Origin: Sesamum alatum
Lineage: Eukaryota > Streptophyta > Magnoliopsida > Lamiales > Pedaliaceae
Direction of reading: 5' to 3'
DNA length: 64,000 nt
NCBI GenBank assembly: GCA_034509735.1
Contig: JACGWO010000003.1
Location: 12,214,001-12,278,000, forward strand
The position numbers and the translations under genes were made by a program. Below the pieces are notes generated by a model, which was given only the letters and a program-made list of their open reading frames with translations, was not told the DNA's origin and made no database searches. Each line of letters opens with the position of its first letter. Position 1 is the first letter of the stretch. Below are positions 11,770 to 23,289 of the stretch, one piece after another.

Positions 11770-14700
11770 TATATTGTGAATGTCTAAGTATCCACGAAAG
11801 ACATTACTAAGAGGCTTATTAAATAGGAACCAACTATACGAATTGACTGTGAAATCTTAAGATGGTCTTAGATTTCCAAAACCTTAACTCACATACCGGA
11901 TGAGGATGTTCCTCAGCCCTTGCCGGAGGGGTTGACAACTAAAGCAACGCTTGTCGCTCAAAAGTTGAAGGACGACCACCGGCAACTAGGATACAATGAT
12001 GTTTGCTCAACTATGCTTCGTTTGCATCATGTCTATATGGTCCCGGACCAACATGTAGGGTATAACGCAAGGAACGCATTTTTGAAGCTAAGATGATGAA
12101 AGGGATGTCTGTACAAAGAACATGGAGTGATGATGCAATCCCTAGTGGAGAAGCTCAAAAGATCTCCACGTCAGTCTTGAAATAGAGACGTACGTTGACA
12201 TGATCCTTCAGTCTCTTCCTTCTTCCTACGAACCATTAATTATCGAACATGAATGAGCTTAGAAAAGATCTTCATAGGTTGGTAATTATGTTGGTCTAGT
12301 ACGAGGCAACAATTGCAAAATCTGCATCGTCAGTACTAGTGGGAGAGGCTTCAACCTCCATAGTGAAAGGCAAGGGTGCCAGACGCCAAAAGAGGAAGAA
12401 GGGTAAGGTGACATCAACTATTAAGCACTTGAAGTGTTGATCCTTTACAACACAAGGTGGAGGTAAAGGAAAGAGCAAAATGTTCAGCAGTCAAGTTCAT
12501 AGATTTCTAAGAACGTAAGCATTCACTGCAGTAAAGAGAGTCATTGGAAAAGGGAGTATCCTAAACCCCTCTCCAATGTAGGTAAAATTTGATATTGAGT
12601 ATTGACATGATCACTTTTACTCTATTTGGTATTTGATACCATTCCTATCACTAATCTGCGGGTGGTTTGCAGAAAGTGATAAGGATTTCTAGGATTCAAC
12701 AATAGCAAGGCCCGTTGCTGAAAAGGACTAGAGACTTGTTAGGCCTACAATCGTGATCATGTTAGGATAGTTTATAGGAATTACGTAACCTAGCATGATC
12801 AAAAGTATGTCTCTTTGTTGGACAAAGGTTTTATTTCATACATATTTGATCAACCAAATTATTGAATATTGTTTCATGTTTGCTAGTGTTTGCACGTAAA
12901 TTCCTAGAATACCATCCAATAAAAGGTTTATGGATACTCAAAATTCAAATTATCTAAATGGATTAATCAAGACCAACTTACAGTACAGATTTGGCATCTG
13001 CAATAGTTAGGACATTTCCTCATGAAAGATAAGTAAATTGGAAAGTTCGATGAATCTAGAAATAGATGATTCGAATCGACTAAATTTACAAGTCCTTTAT
13101 GAAGAAGAAAGTCCCAAAGCTCTTTGTTGGATGAAGTAGGCTTGCCAAATAGTCTATTGGAAGGGATCTAATAAGACAACTGTAGGTTACTAATACACAA
13201 GACCATAAGAGGGTTCAAAAGTCTAAAGGTCCCATAGGAGGTTTGGGAATTAGACTTAAGTTGGTGAAGCATAAATGGTCACAAAATTAAACTTGTTTCT
13301 ATAGGATCGAAAAGGCCGTGTATTTAGTGGGAGCTCTTGAGCATCCAGTTGAGAATGGAATTCTCAATGAAATGTTTCCTTTAAAGGCCAAGTATGATGG
13401 TGTCTGATAAAGGGAATGATCGAGCCTCGTTAGACGAAGATTGATCAAAGTTTCACCAAATTACCTTAGCCCGTGAAGACGTAGACTCGAAAATTGCCAA
13501 CATAAGGAACGTGGCAGTTTGCTAGGAGTCACGCACAAGGAGCCATGGTTTGGCAAGAGTGTGTCCCGACAAAGTCCTTGAGCATGAAGAAGGATCCTAC
13601 ATACGTCAAGGGACTAGTGGGAGACAAATTAGACTCGGTGTCTGATTTGTATAGGTTTACGATAGAACAATGCTAACGTTGCTTATAATCACATGTCATA
13701 CTTAAACTGATCATATTTTAGTCTCCTTAAGAACAAACCCGAATGTCGTAGAGGTACGAGTCATCGGGATAAGTTCGGTCAAAATTGGATAGAAATCCAA
13801 ACGACCTACGGAACGTGATGATGGACATCATAGTAGGATTTATGGAGAGGAGCCATAGAATTCGCTAGGAAATTCAAACAAGGTTTGAAACACTGCATAA
13901 CTGGAATATTCGTATTGACGAGCTCATACGGAGCATGACTCGGTCTTAAACGGTGTAGGTGATAAGTGGGAGTAGAAATGGTGTTCCATGTGTTTAAGTG
14001 TGTAATGTCTTGATTCATGGATAAATTCAAGACATTAGGAATCACTAAAACACAACTGTAACTCACAAAAATTCTCTATGACATTTTAGGGTTCCCACAT
14101 ACATATCATGAATTGAGTTTTTCAAAGACTCAGTCATGGTAAACTGATGAGAAAACTCAAATATGTAGAGGGACAAGTTGTTCGAGACTCAGTCATAGTA
14201 AGACTGATGAGAAAGCTTAGATACTATGAATAAAGCATCAAGCCATTCAAGACTTAGTCACGGTAGACTAATGAGAAGGCTTGGATGTTGAGTATCCCCT
14301 ACGTCTTAACCCTAGGCAAATATACGATATGTTTACTTGGTGCATAGGAACCGATGTTGAATGTGCTTCTTGCATGACTCAACAGAAATTGGTAATGCAC
14401 TAAGGGGTTGAAGACAGCAATCAAGAACAATCCTTAGTACCAGAATAAGGACTAAAGATGTGTTCATGATGCACCGTCTGTTGAGAGTTGTTTTTGGAAG
14501 GCTAAAGCGATACTAGCTTCCAGAGCATTGTGAAAATCAGTTAGTCTCAAAGGTATGCACAGTCAAGCCTAATGACGATTGCATTGGATAGTGGTCATGG
14601 ATGAAGACTGCATCCACAGGATGGACGTAGCTCTTAGCACGGCCAAGCCATGTTCGCCTATATAGCAGGCAACTTGGCTATGGGAGTATTGGCACGAGAT

Positions 14701-14890
14701 CTCATCACAAGATCCACGAAAATATTCTTAGACAACCACCATCTCTAGGAGGCGATGGTGGATAGAGGTAACACGGTTAGACCATATTTCTTCGGCAAGG
14801 AAATATAAGCGGACTCACGAGACCTTAGTCGGTATCGTAGATTATTCATACTCAGAAGATTCTAAACAAAGTGGGTAATTGACTTAATGG
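11770..14890 (+). pseudogene. Heavily decayed gag-pol of copia element C
   Basis: Plus-strand remains of the same polyprotein family, beyond any long open frame. Recognisable islands in order are a gag segment reading ETYVDMILQSLPSSYE (near 12185), a lysine/arginine-rich stretch (12365-12405), a zinc-knuckle relic with HCSKESHWKREYPK (near 12530) and YVKGLVGDKLDS (near 13600). Its PPT-like tract (AAGTGAGAGATTG, 14893-14905) precedes the 3' LTR. Divergence and indels are much greater than in A or B, so C is probably the oldest of the three. Confidence 0.78.
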
Positions 14891-14903
14891 TCAAGTGAGA
14901 GAT

Positions 14904-15645
14904 TGTTAGAATAGGTGACCAGAAAGTCAATGGTATTGGTTGTTCTGAGAACCATTCATCAATCTTTGAACAAGTAATATTATGTTAATGAATGTAGTAA
15001 GGATTCACAGGTGTAAGTTTGTTGTGCTTACTGCTTGCATTGTTTCGATGTCACAACAAACGCCCACAAACTGAAATAACATTTCGAGAAATTGGAACTA
15101 CGCTTGGAAGTAGGTTCATAAAATCAGTTTCGCCGAATCGGTCTGAAATACTCCAAGTCAAGAAATCTCGAGACAGGGCATCGAGAATCCATTTGAGACT
15201 TGCACTAAGCATCTACAGTCGCATTTCATCCACTATGTAACAAGATTTATTATTCATCTTTTTTAGGAAAAGAAGAAGAAAAATCACACACTCTCTCCCT
15301 CTCATTTTCGGCCACCTCTCCCTCTCTACACTTGTGTTCTTCATTTGATCTTGGATCAATTGAAAGAACAAAGTGAGTTTAACAAGAACACTAAATTAAT
15401 AGTGTTCATCTTCTTAAACCTAGTCCTTCTAAACCCGTTCTTTTCTAGCAAAGGAAAATGTGGGTTTCTTTTGGGGTGTTGTGGATCACCTTTGGAGAGT
15501 TCATACATTTGAACTTCGTGGACATCCGGAGAGGAGCAACACAAGTAGCGGTGCACGTGAAAAACTACAAAGGTAACGGTTTATACGCTTTTGTAGTTTA
15601 TTCCATTCTATGCCCTACGTTTCAATATCCATTTTATGTTTATAC
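14904..15645 (+). mobile_element. 3' LTR of element C, first part
   Basis: Starts TGTTAGAATAGGTGACCAGAAAGTCAA after the purine tract and matches the 5' LTR at 7217 closely up to about 15235. It then jumps to sequence equivalent to the CT-rich end of the LTR (15280-15645), so about 1.3 kb is deleted internally. It is interrupted at 15646 by another LTR (element B); the rest resumes at 22504. Confidence 0.78.
15596..15645 (+). repeat. 50-bp direct repeat, left copy (flank of element B)
   Basis: Identical to 22454-22503 as far as I can read. It belongs to the host LTR of element C and ends TTATAC exactly where the LTR of B begins. Copia integration normally duplicates 5 bp; here 50 bp is present on both sides of the 6.8-kb insert. 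Confidence 0.85.
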
Positions 15646-17631
15646 TGTTAGAATAGGTGACCATGTAAGCCAATTTTGGCGGGTATATGTAACCTATGTC
15701 TAGACAATTATAAGTGTTTTGATAAATCATCAATGAATAAAGAAGTGAATTTTCATTTGGCATTACTTTGTTTGTGTTCACTTGCACCTATTTTTCCATA
15801 TCTGTTCACTACGCAAACAGAGCCCACGGACTGAGATTCGGTTTCGGGGACTGGGACTACGCTTGGAGGTAGGTCCATGGAATCAGTCTTCCCGAATCAG
15901 TCCGGAAATCTCCAAGTCAAGGAATCCCGAAAATGGGTACCGGGATTCCATTTGAGACTTGCACTAAGCATCTGCTGTCGTGTTTCATCGACGGGTGACG
16001 AGGATCGTCTAAGCAGTGTTAGTGGGTTAGCCTGCTAGGATGCAGCTGACTGAGGTGACTCGTGGGAACCGTCTTACGGAGGACCTTGAGTATGGTCTGC
16101 AAGGTATGACGAGTATTCCCGGTTCCAACGGTACAGGTCAAGTCCTTTGACTTGAGGAATTACTGAGTTTACCTGTACATCAGAACTGTATCTTAGATAT
16201 GGTGAGAGATTGCCAGAATTCTCTTTGGTAGTCATAAGCCATGTCTAGTGCAGTCCTGGTGTGCAAAGTGACAGTAGTTTCCAAGAAAGGATCTGTCTCC
16301 TGTCAATAGGTTTTGACAGTTGAGTCTCATGTATGCTCTAGGTCTTGTCCCTAAAACTGTGGCCACAGTGACTGAACAGAAGGGAAGGTTTCCCTTGCGG
16401 CGTTTAGTGAGGACAGACCGACACTTAGGTCCAAGATGGGTACCTGCGTTATCCGTGCCCTAGACACTAAGTGATGAGACCGAAGACAGAAGGACAAGCG
16501 TACTGTTAGAGCCTAAATGTTCATCCCTGAATATTTCACCTAGTCTCTAGTGCCATGGACCGTTGCTAGATGGCCACCCATGGTAACGGACGGATTCTAG
16601 GAATCCGACCAAGTCTAGCTGAATGGTGAACCTAAAGAGTCACACACTATCCACACACAATTAAATATTTAATTTGGAATTAAATATTGGAGTGAAGGAA
16701 TGATTAAATTAGATTTAATCGGGACCTTTATTTTTCTTGGAGAAATAATTCTTTCTATTTAATAGAAGGAATTAAATTGATAAATTGGATTTATCAAAGG
16801 GATTTATTTAATGGGCTTAAATAATATTTATATTTATTTTAGCCTCTTGGAAATATTTAAAACCTATTTCCATTAAATTAAATTAAATCAACGGTTGAGA
16901 TTAATGGGAGAGATGGATGGCTAGGATCGTTTTGACTAGGTCAAAACACTAGTTTGACTAGGACTTTGACTAGGTCAAAATCCTAATCAAATTAGAGTTC
17001 TTAAAAGAGGAGTTTAAAGAGGATTAAACTCCTCTTCTATATAAACCCCTAGCATCCTACAATTTACATGATGATGAAACTCCAACACACACACACAACA
17101 CACACACACGGTTTCTCTCTCTCTCCCCATCTCTCTCGTCCGCCCTCTCTCTCTCTCAAGAAAATAGTTTTCTTGATTCTTTTGTTCTTGGAACATTAGA
17201 ATCTTGATGAATCAATACCATTAATTGATAATGTGTTATTGATTCATCCACTCCAAAATTATACACTTGTTCGTTGCTAGCACGACGTGCAAGATACGTG
17301 GGTGGATCGTGTGTCACGAATTAGAGGGTCTCAAAGACGGGATCTTGGTGCAAAACGGGGAACAACGCGTGTAGCCGTTGAAGACGAAAACGACAACGGG
17401 TAGGTCTCGTTTTAAATTTTCGTCCCTCTTTAATTTTCAACCCTATGGCCTCCATGATTTATTTTATGTTATACGTTCATGAGATACACCGAATGCCCGG
17501 GAAAATTTCAAAGGCACACCCTTTGAAACGTGTTTTTTAATTTAAAAGCATGTTTAAATTCCGTTTTAATTTTTAGTTATACCGCGCTTCCGCATTCGCG
17601 CTTTTCCCGGGACGATCCACATAATCTTTCA
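15646..17631 (+). mobile_element. Complete copia LTR, inverted relative to the element B body
   Basis: A full-length family LTR of 1986 bp, from TGTTAGAATAGG to TAATCTTTCA. It contains the conserved CCATGGACCGTTGCTAGATGG (16554), TATA box TCTATATAAA (17037-17046), CA- and CT-rich stretches (17085-17160) and the terminal CCCGGGACGATCCACA block (17606-17621). It is on the plus strand, but the coding region fused to it at 17632 is on the minus strand. There is no primer binding site or polypurine tract at the junction: the CA terminus joins the RNase H codons directly. Confidence 0.88.
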
Positions 17632-20600
17632 GACTGGAAGCTAGCGTCGCTAAAGCCTTCCAGAATTAGTTCTCCATTGCCATAGACCAAGAACATTTCC
17701 TTAGTCCTCCTAAGGTACTTAAGGATGCCCTTAACGGCATTCCAATGTGCCTCTCCTGCACAGGACTGATATCTGCTTGTCACGCTCAAAGCGTATGCAA
17801 TGTCAGGCCTGGTGCAATGGACCGCATATTGGATGCTACCTACGGCAGAAGCATAGGGGATGACTTTCATCTTTTCAAGTTCCTCATCAGTCTGCGGGGA
17901 CTGCTTCTTGGATAACTTGATCCCATGCCTCATTGGAAGGAATCCTCGTTTGGAGTTATCCATTCGATATCTCTTTAGGACTTTCTCCATATACGAGTTT
18001 TGGGTGAGCCCTAACATCCTTTTAGATCTGTCCCTGACAATCTGGATGCCTAGGATGTAGGAGGCTTCACCCAAGTCCTTCATGGAAAACTTGGTTGACA
18101 ACCATGCTTTTGTGTTTCCTAACATTCTGACGTCATTACCAATGAGTAGAATGTCATCCACGTAAAGCACTAGGAACATTATAGAGCTCCCACTGACCTT
18201 CTTGTATACACAAGGGTCGGATTCGTTTTTGATGAAGTCGTATCCCCGTATTACTTCATCAAATCGAATGTTCCAACTCCGGGAAGCTTGTTTGAGGCCA
18301 TAGATGGACTTCTGGAGACGACAGACTTTCTGTTCTTCTCCAGCGACCGTGAAACCCTCCGGCTGATCCATATAGATCTCTTCTTCAACGAAGCCGTTGA
18401 GGAAGGCCGTTTTCACGTCCATCTGCCATATTTCATAGTCATACCATGCTGCTATGGCAAGCAGGATCCGAATGGATTTAGCCATGGCTACTGGCGAGTA
18501 GGTATCCTCAAAATCGACCTCGGGTCGTTGAGTGTATCCCTTAGCTACAAGCCTAGCCTTGAAGGTAGTGACCTCTCCATCAACGCCGAGTTTGCGCTTG
18601 TAGACCCACTTACAGCCCACTGGCTTAACACCTTTCGGTGGATCTACAAGTCTCCAAACTTGGTTCTCGCTCATGGAGTCCATTTCGGTTTTCATGGCCT
18701 CAAGCCATTTCCCAGAGTCGATGTCTGACATCGCTTCCCCGTATGTCTTAGGATCGTTATCCAGAAGATCGGTCGCACCTAGAAATCCATATCTCACTGG
18801 AGGTCTGGATTCTCTAGTGGACCTTCGGAGAACGGGAACGTTAGTGGTAACTGTGGGCGCTGACTGTATCGGAGCCGGCGGTTCAGGGGCCGGGGCTGGC
18901 CTGCCTTGAGGTTGTCCTTCATGCCTAGCATGTTGGACTTCTCTAGGTAGGTCAGTCCTCCTAGTGTCTATCCTGAATCCTCTAGGTGAGGTTTCCGCGA
19001 CTGTTTCTGATGACTGAGTTCCATCACTTGATTCCTCAAGGATCAGCTCATCAGGTTGGATATCCTCCGGGAAGCCTTGCTCCAAGAATACTGCATTCCT
19101 TGAAACAAATACCTTTTGTTCCAAAGGGTCATAAAAGTAATAACCCGCAGTTTCTTTAGGGTATCCAACGAACCTGCATAGGCTAGACCTGGATTCTAGC
19201 TTATCTCCCACTAACCTCTTGACGTATGCGGGGCTACCCCACACTTTCAAGTAGTTGTAGGATGCAGGCTTGCCGTGCCATATCTCATATGGCGTTTGGG
19301 TCACTACACTAGTAGGCGCCAAATTCAATAACTTGGCTGCCGTTTCTAATGCATAACCCCAAAACGATAGGGGCAATTTGGTAAAACTCATCATGGAACG
19401 AACCATGTCCAACAGGGTTCGGTTCCTCCTTTCAGAGACGCCATTTAACTGTGGTGTTCCGGGAGGTGTCCATTCTGATATTATACCATGTTCCTTTAGA
19501 TAATCTAGGAATTCGGCACTAAGGTATTCACCGCCTCGGTCTGACCATAGGACTTTAATTTTGCAGTTGGTTTGATTCTCCACTTCAAGTCTGAATTCTT
19601 TAAACCTCTCAAGAGCTTCAGACTTGTACCTCATCAGGTAAACATAACCATACCGTGAATGATCATCGGTGAAGGTTATGAAGTAGGAGAACCCACCTCG
19701 GGCCTGCGTCCTTAGTGGTCCACACACGTCTGTATGGACCAAGTCCAACAGACCTGTGGCAAGCCTGCTTTGTCCTACAAAGGGCTTCTTGGTCATTTTC
19801 CCTCTTAGACAAGATTCACAAGTTGGTAGATTACTCAAGTCCCCAACCTCTAGGTTCTTTGAGTCTACCAACCTTTTCATCCTATCTTGGGATATGTGAC
19901 CTAGCCTAGCGTGCCACAGACGTGCGTTCCCGTTATTATCTAATTTCCGTTTGTGTTGAGCGTTAAGAACGAAATTCGTTTGTTGCAAGATATAGAGCCC
20001 ATTATGTAATGTACCAAGTAGATGAGCAATTCCACACCTCATCAAATAAAAGCAATTTTTATTGATTTTAAACTCATAACCATTATTGTCTAACAATGGA
20101 ATGGAAATGATGTTTTTAATCATACTGGGTACAAAATAAACTTGCTCTAATTCTATGCTAATGGTATCACTAATAACTAAAGTGGCGGATCCTACTGCTT
20201 CTGCCGAGATGGCCTTGCCATTTCCGAGCTTCAGGATCATGTCCCCGCTACTTAGTTTTCTGCTTCTTTTCAACACCTGCAGATCATTGCAAATGTGAGC
20301 TCCACAGCCGGTATCCAATACCCAAGAGGCAGAATTAGTGACCATGTTAACCTCAATCACAAATATACCTTGGTTTGAGAAGAGTTTGGGGCACTCTCTC
20401 TTCCAATGCCCTTTCTCACGGCAGTTGATACATATGTCATATGCCTTCGACTGTTGCTTGGAGACAACCTTTCCCTTTCCTTTGCCTTTCCCCTCTTTGG
20501 CAATGGGAACACTCTGAGTGTTTGTAGCTGCTATGACTGCCTTTCCCTTCCCTTTCTTCCTTTTCCAACGTCCGGCACCCTTGCCTTTCGTCTTGGAAGT

Positions 20601-21230
20601 AGAAGCACCTCCAAACAATACCGAAGGCGTGGACTTCTTAGTCGTTGCCTCGTATTGCACCAACATATTGATCAACTCATGAATACCCTTCTCAAGTGCA
20701 TTCATGTTGTAGTTGACAATAAATTGATCAAAGGAGGGTGGGAGTGACTGAAGGATCACATCTATGTACGTTTCGTTATCGAGACCTGCCTTTAGGTCCT
20801 CGAGCTTTTCCACTAGGGTAAGCATTTTAACCCCATGCTCTTGTACAGAGGATCCTTCTGTCATTTTAGTTCCAAAGAACGCCTTGGTCGCGACATACCT
20901 AGTATGCCGGTCCGGGACTGCATAGCAATCCTTAAGGCGAGCCATTATGGAAGGGACATCGTCTAGCCTTTCATATTGCTTCTGAATCTCATTGGTCATC
21001 GAAGCAAGTATGATGCTACGAACCTTCCGGTTATCCTTATGCCAAGTCTCGAACGTCTCACGTTCCTCTGGCGTGGATCCTTCCGGTAAGGTCCTAGGGA
21101 GAGGCTCGTCCATGACGTAGCCTTGGTTCTCATAATCCAGGACTATCCTGAGATTGCGCAACCAGTCGTTGTAGTTGGTTCCATTAAATTTGTTTGTCTC
21201 AAGAATGGTTGAAAGTGGGTTTTTAGACAT
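17577..21230 (-). CDS. Ty1/copia gag-pol polyprotein, RNase H truncated
   Basis: A single open frame of 1217 codons encoding gag and pol of a Ty1/copia retrotransposon. Gag core spans residues 1-200, with a Lys/Gly-rich basic stretch at 214-255 and a CCHC zinc knuckle at C267, C270, H275 and C280 (RNA binding). The protease site is D306-T-G. Integrase has the zinc site H440, H445, C471, C474 and catalytic D501, D564 and E600 with the classic 35-residue spacing. Reverse transcriptase has D938 and YVDD at 1023-1026. RNase H begins at the FSDASF motif (D1195) and ends at residue 1200, where the frame runs into a reversed LTR. The last 17 residues are LTR sequence, and the rest of RNase H is absent. 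The start is the Met before SKNPLSTILE, matching the start of copy A. The open frame suggests recent insertion; without RNase H, tract and paired LTRs it cannot move by itself. Confidence 0.93.
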   Translation of the reverse strand: MSKNPLSTILETNKFNGTNYNDWLRNLRIVLDYENQGYVMDEPLPRTLPEGSTPEERETFETWHKDNRKVRSIILASMTNEIQKQYERLDDVPSIMARLKDCYAVPDRHTRYVATKAFFGTKMTEGSSVQEHGVKMLTLVEKLEDLKAGLDNETYIDVILQSLPPSFDQFIVNYNMNALEKGIHELINMLVQYEATTKKSTPSVLFGGASTSKTKGKGAGRWKRKKGKGKAVIAATNTQSVPIAKEGKGKGKGKVVSKQQSKAYDICINCREKGHWKRECPKLFSNQGIFVIEVNMVTNSASWVLDTGCGAHICNDLQVLKRSRKLSSGDMILKLGNGKAISAEAVGSATLVISDTISIELEQVYFVPSMIKNIISIPLLDNNGYEFKINKNCFYLMRCGIAHLLGTLHNGLYILQQTNFVLNAQHKRKLDNNGNARLWHARLGHISQDRMKRLVDSKNLEVGDLSNLPTCESCLRGKMTKKPFVGQSRLATGLLDLVHTDVCGPLRTQARGGFSYFITFTDDHSRYGYVYLMRYKSEALERFKEFRLEVENQTNCKIKVLWSDRGGEYLSAEFLDYLKEHGIISEWTPPGTPQLNGVSERRNRTLLDMVRSMMSFTKLPLSFWGYALETAAKLLNLAPTSVVTQTPYEIWHGKPASYNYLKVWGSPAYVKRLVGDKLESRSSLCRFVGYPKETAGYYFYDPLEQKVFVSRNAVFLEQGFPEDIQPDELILEESSDGTQSSETVAETSPRGFRIDTRRTDLPREVQHARHEGQPQGRPAPAPEPPAPIQSAPTVTTNVPVLRRSTRESRPPVRYGFLGATDLLDNDPKTYGEAMSDIDSGKWLEAMKTEMDSMSENQVWRLVDPPKGVKPVGCKWVYKRKLGVDGEVTTFKARLVAKGYTQRPEVDFEDTYSPVAMAKSIRILLAIAAWYDYEIWQMDVKTAFLNGFVEEEIYMDQPEGFTVAGEEQKVCRLQKSIYGLKQASRSWNIRFDEVIRGYDFIKNESDPCVYKKVSGSSIMFLVLYVDDILLIGNDVRMLGNTKAWLSTKFSMKDLGEASYILGIQIVRDRSKRMLGLTQNSYMEKVLKRYRMDNSKRGFLPMRHGIKLSKKQSPQTDEELEKMKVIPYASAVGSIQYAVHCTRPDIAYALSVTSRYQSCAGEAHWNAVKGILKYLRRTKEMFLVYGNGELILEGFSDASFQSERLCGSSREKRECGSAV

Positions 21231-22453
21231 TTTAAAATCTACATGTTGAAAAACAACGCGCGATCAGCAGAAAGTAAAGACGGTGGTTTGATAAAAATAA
21301 TTAAATGCTTGGTCTTTAGTCATTTAATCCTCCCACTATTTATACGAAAACACGGTACTCTCAAACGTAGTTTTCGGGAAATCCTTTCCTAGTGGGCTTG
21401 GGATCCACAGCGATTTTTCCCATACCCCGCTTTTACGATTCGCATGGAAAAGATCCTGTGGGAGGTATTCCATACCATTCTCGTTCCACGAGATTCCCAA
21501 GATTATTGCCTCACCCTTTTGCATGATCCCGAGGACTCCAAGCGAATCATGCTAATTAGGCGTTAGACCCGACCCAATCGACCGAGCCATGGACCCACTA
21601 GTACCCCCACGACTCGTGAGACAGGTAGCAGCAGCCCATTTTTCGTTCATGACATAGTGCAGCTTCTTTTAAGTACAATAACGTGCCACGACTCGTGAGA
21701 CCACGCTATTAACCTAAAACAGCTTCCTCACTATGCCACGGATTGGAAGGCATGGACAAACTCCTAGAGTTCATGTCCACTTTATCTAGGGTCTAATATT
21801 TCAACATTGGTCCAACCAATGTGAGAGTAATAATGACCGAGATCTCATACTATATCCATACATTCATCCAAAAATGCATAAATGAAATTCATCCATAGCA
21901 GTTATACATGATAAATAAAACCCATTCATCCATCACAATAACCACATGCAAAATTAAAGCCTAGCACGCCCCTGTTGGATGATCACAAGCCCGAATCCTA
22001 TGCGATCCACTGAGCCCGCAGTGGATCTATGGTCAATCTAGGGTTGGTCCTATACTATTACAATAATAGTAACCCAATCATCATGCTGATGGGCCTTGGT
22101 CTCTTTTTCTCTTTCTTCACTTCATGGAAAACGCCAAGGGACCTCCGGTCTGGGCTCTCCATGTGGTCCTTCCTTCTTCTCCACCAATTACAAAAAATGG
22201 AAACCTCACTCCTAGTCTACTCTCATTACATATTAAAAAAAATAGAAACCCCAGCGAAAACCCGGGGGGAGTACATAAGGAGGGAGGTAGAAAGCCTTAT
22301 TATTCCAAGGCACTAGAAAGAGAGAAGGAGAAAGCAGTTTAAAGAGGCACACAGGCCCAACAGTAAATTAAACCATACATTCGGTCTAGGGCTCGTGATC
22401 ATCCATTTCCATCCAACACACATAATTACATGATCCAATCACTGGAAGCTAGC
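21231..22453 (-). other. Partial untranslated leader of element B
   Basis: Aligns with the gag-proximal leader of element A (4568 to about 5740), including the CACGACTCGTGAGAC repeats (21610, 21680) and GATGATCACAAGCC (21980). It stops at about 22440, so roughly 850 bp of leader (the GC-rich block and the primer binding site) and the 5' LTR are missing. The last 13-14 bases (ACTGGAAGCTAGCG, from 22441) repeat the RNase H sequence at 17633-17646, at the other end of the internal region. Confidence 0.78.
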
Positions 22454-22503
22454 GTTTATTCCATTCTATGCCCTACGTTTCAATATCCATTTTATGTTTA
22501 TAC
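22454..22503 (+). repeat. 50-bp direct repeat, right copy (flank of element B)
   Basis: Second copy of 15596-15645. It is followed by the continuation of the LTR of element C, so the host sequence is colinear across the insert except for this duplicated 50 bp. Confidence 0.85.
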
Positions 22504-22649
22504 ATCCTACATCGAACGCCCGGTTGAGCACCCAAGGGTACACCCCTTGGTATCTTATGATCATTACGTTTAATTTATGCGGTTTAAATTACGTATTCGC
22601 ATCTTTCTCGCTTCCGCTCGCGCTCCGGGGCGGATCCGCTTGTCCTTCA
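22504..22649 (+). mobile_element. 3' LTR of element C, terminal part after the B insertion
   Basis: Continues the LTR that broke off at 15645. The ATCCTACATCGAACGCCCGG segment corresponds to AGATACACCGAATGCCCGG at about 17483 in the complete LTR. The end CGGATCCGCTTGTCCTTCA corresponds to the terminal block of the family, closing with CA at 22649. The five bases after it (TAGAT) do not match those before 7217, so element C has lost a target duplication or was recombined. Confidence 0.68.
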
Positions 22650-23252
22650 TAGATAAGGCTTATAATGAACGTATCCCAGATACGCACATCTCTTGCCAGA
22701 CCCTAGATACAACCATCATATGCATGTGACTGCCATGATTCCTCAAGTCCGAGGACTAATCTCGTATTATCGAAGTCGGGAATTCTGGTCATACCGACCA
22801 AGCCTCCAAGGCCTCCATATGATGATTTCCGCGAGTCAGTTCAGTCAGTTGACACCCTTGTCAACTAACCCACTAATATTGCATAGACGTCCAACATCTG
22901 TCGCGGATGAAACACGACACTCATCCAATGAATGCAATCCTTAGTGCAAGTCTCTATAGGACCCTCAATGCCTTGTCCCGAGGTCCTCGCTTGGAACGTT
23001 TCAAACCAACACTCAGAAGTTGGTTTCATAGCTGTCATCCAATGCACAGCCCAACTATATGGGTTATCCAATTGGTATGTGGGAATTTTTTGTGACGTTA
23101 AAACATCGTTTAACGTAATCAGTAAGCACAACAAACACATAGTGCCACGGATGAATACTTACTATATTCATCAAGTCAATATTATTCTAATAAAGATTGT
23201 TAAATAGTACCCAAAATCGCCAATCCAATTGGCTTTCTGGTCACCTATTATC
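22650..23252 (-). mobile_element. Copia LTR fragment, 5' third
   Basis: Minus-strand LTR sequence of the same family. Landmarks are GCTTATAATGAACG (22662), CATGTGACTGCCATGATTCC (22724), TAACCCACTAATATTGCAT (22866) and the terminal CCAATTGGCTTTCTGGTCACCTATTA (23224-23250), which corresponds to the LTR start. It is cut at about 23252 before the TG terminus. It is closely related to the fragment at 51372-51877. It could be the remaining 5' part of the 5' LTR of element A. Confidence 0.75.
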
Positions 23253-23289
23253 CCATCGAAACACCTGAGCTTCTGGTTTGACTAGATGA

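Noticed and set aside
17860..18909. Several plus-strand frames of 60-146 codons
   Set aside because: Antisense shadows of the minus-strand gag-pol at 17577-21230.
7217..22649. Simple insertion of element C into the 5' LTR of element A
   Set aside because: The flanks 7212-7216 and 22650-22654 do not match as a target duplication, and about 750 bp of the LTR is missing between the two pieces; I keep it only as a possibility.
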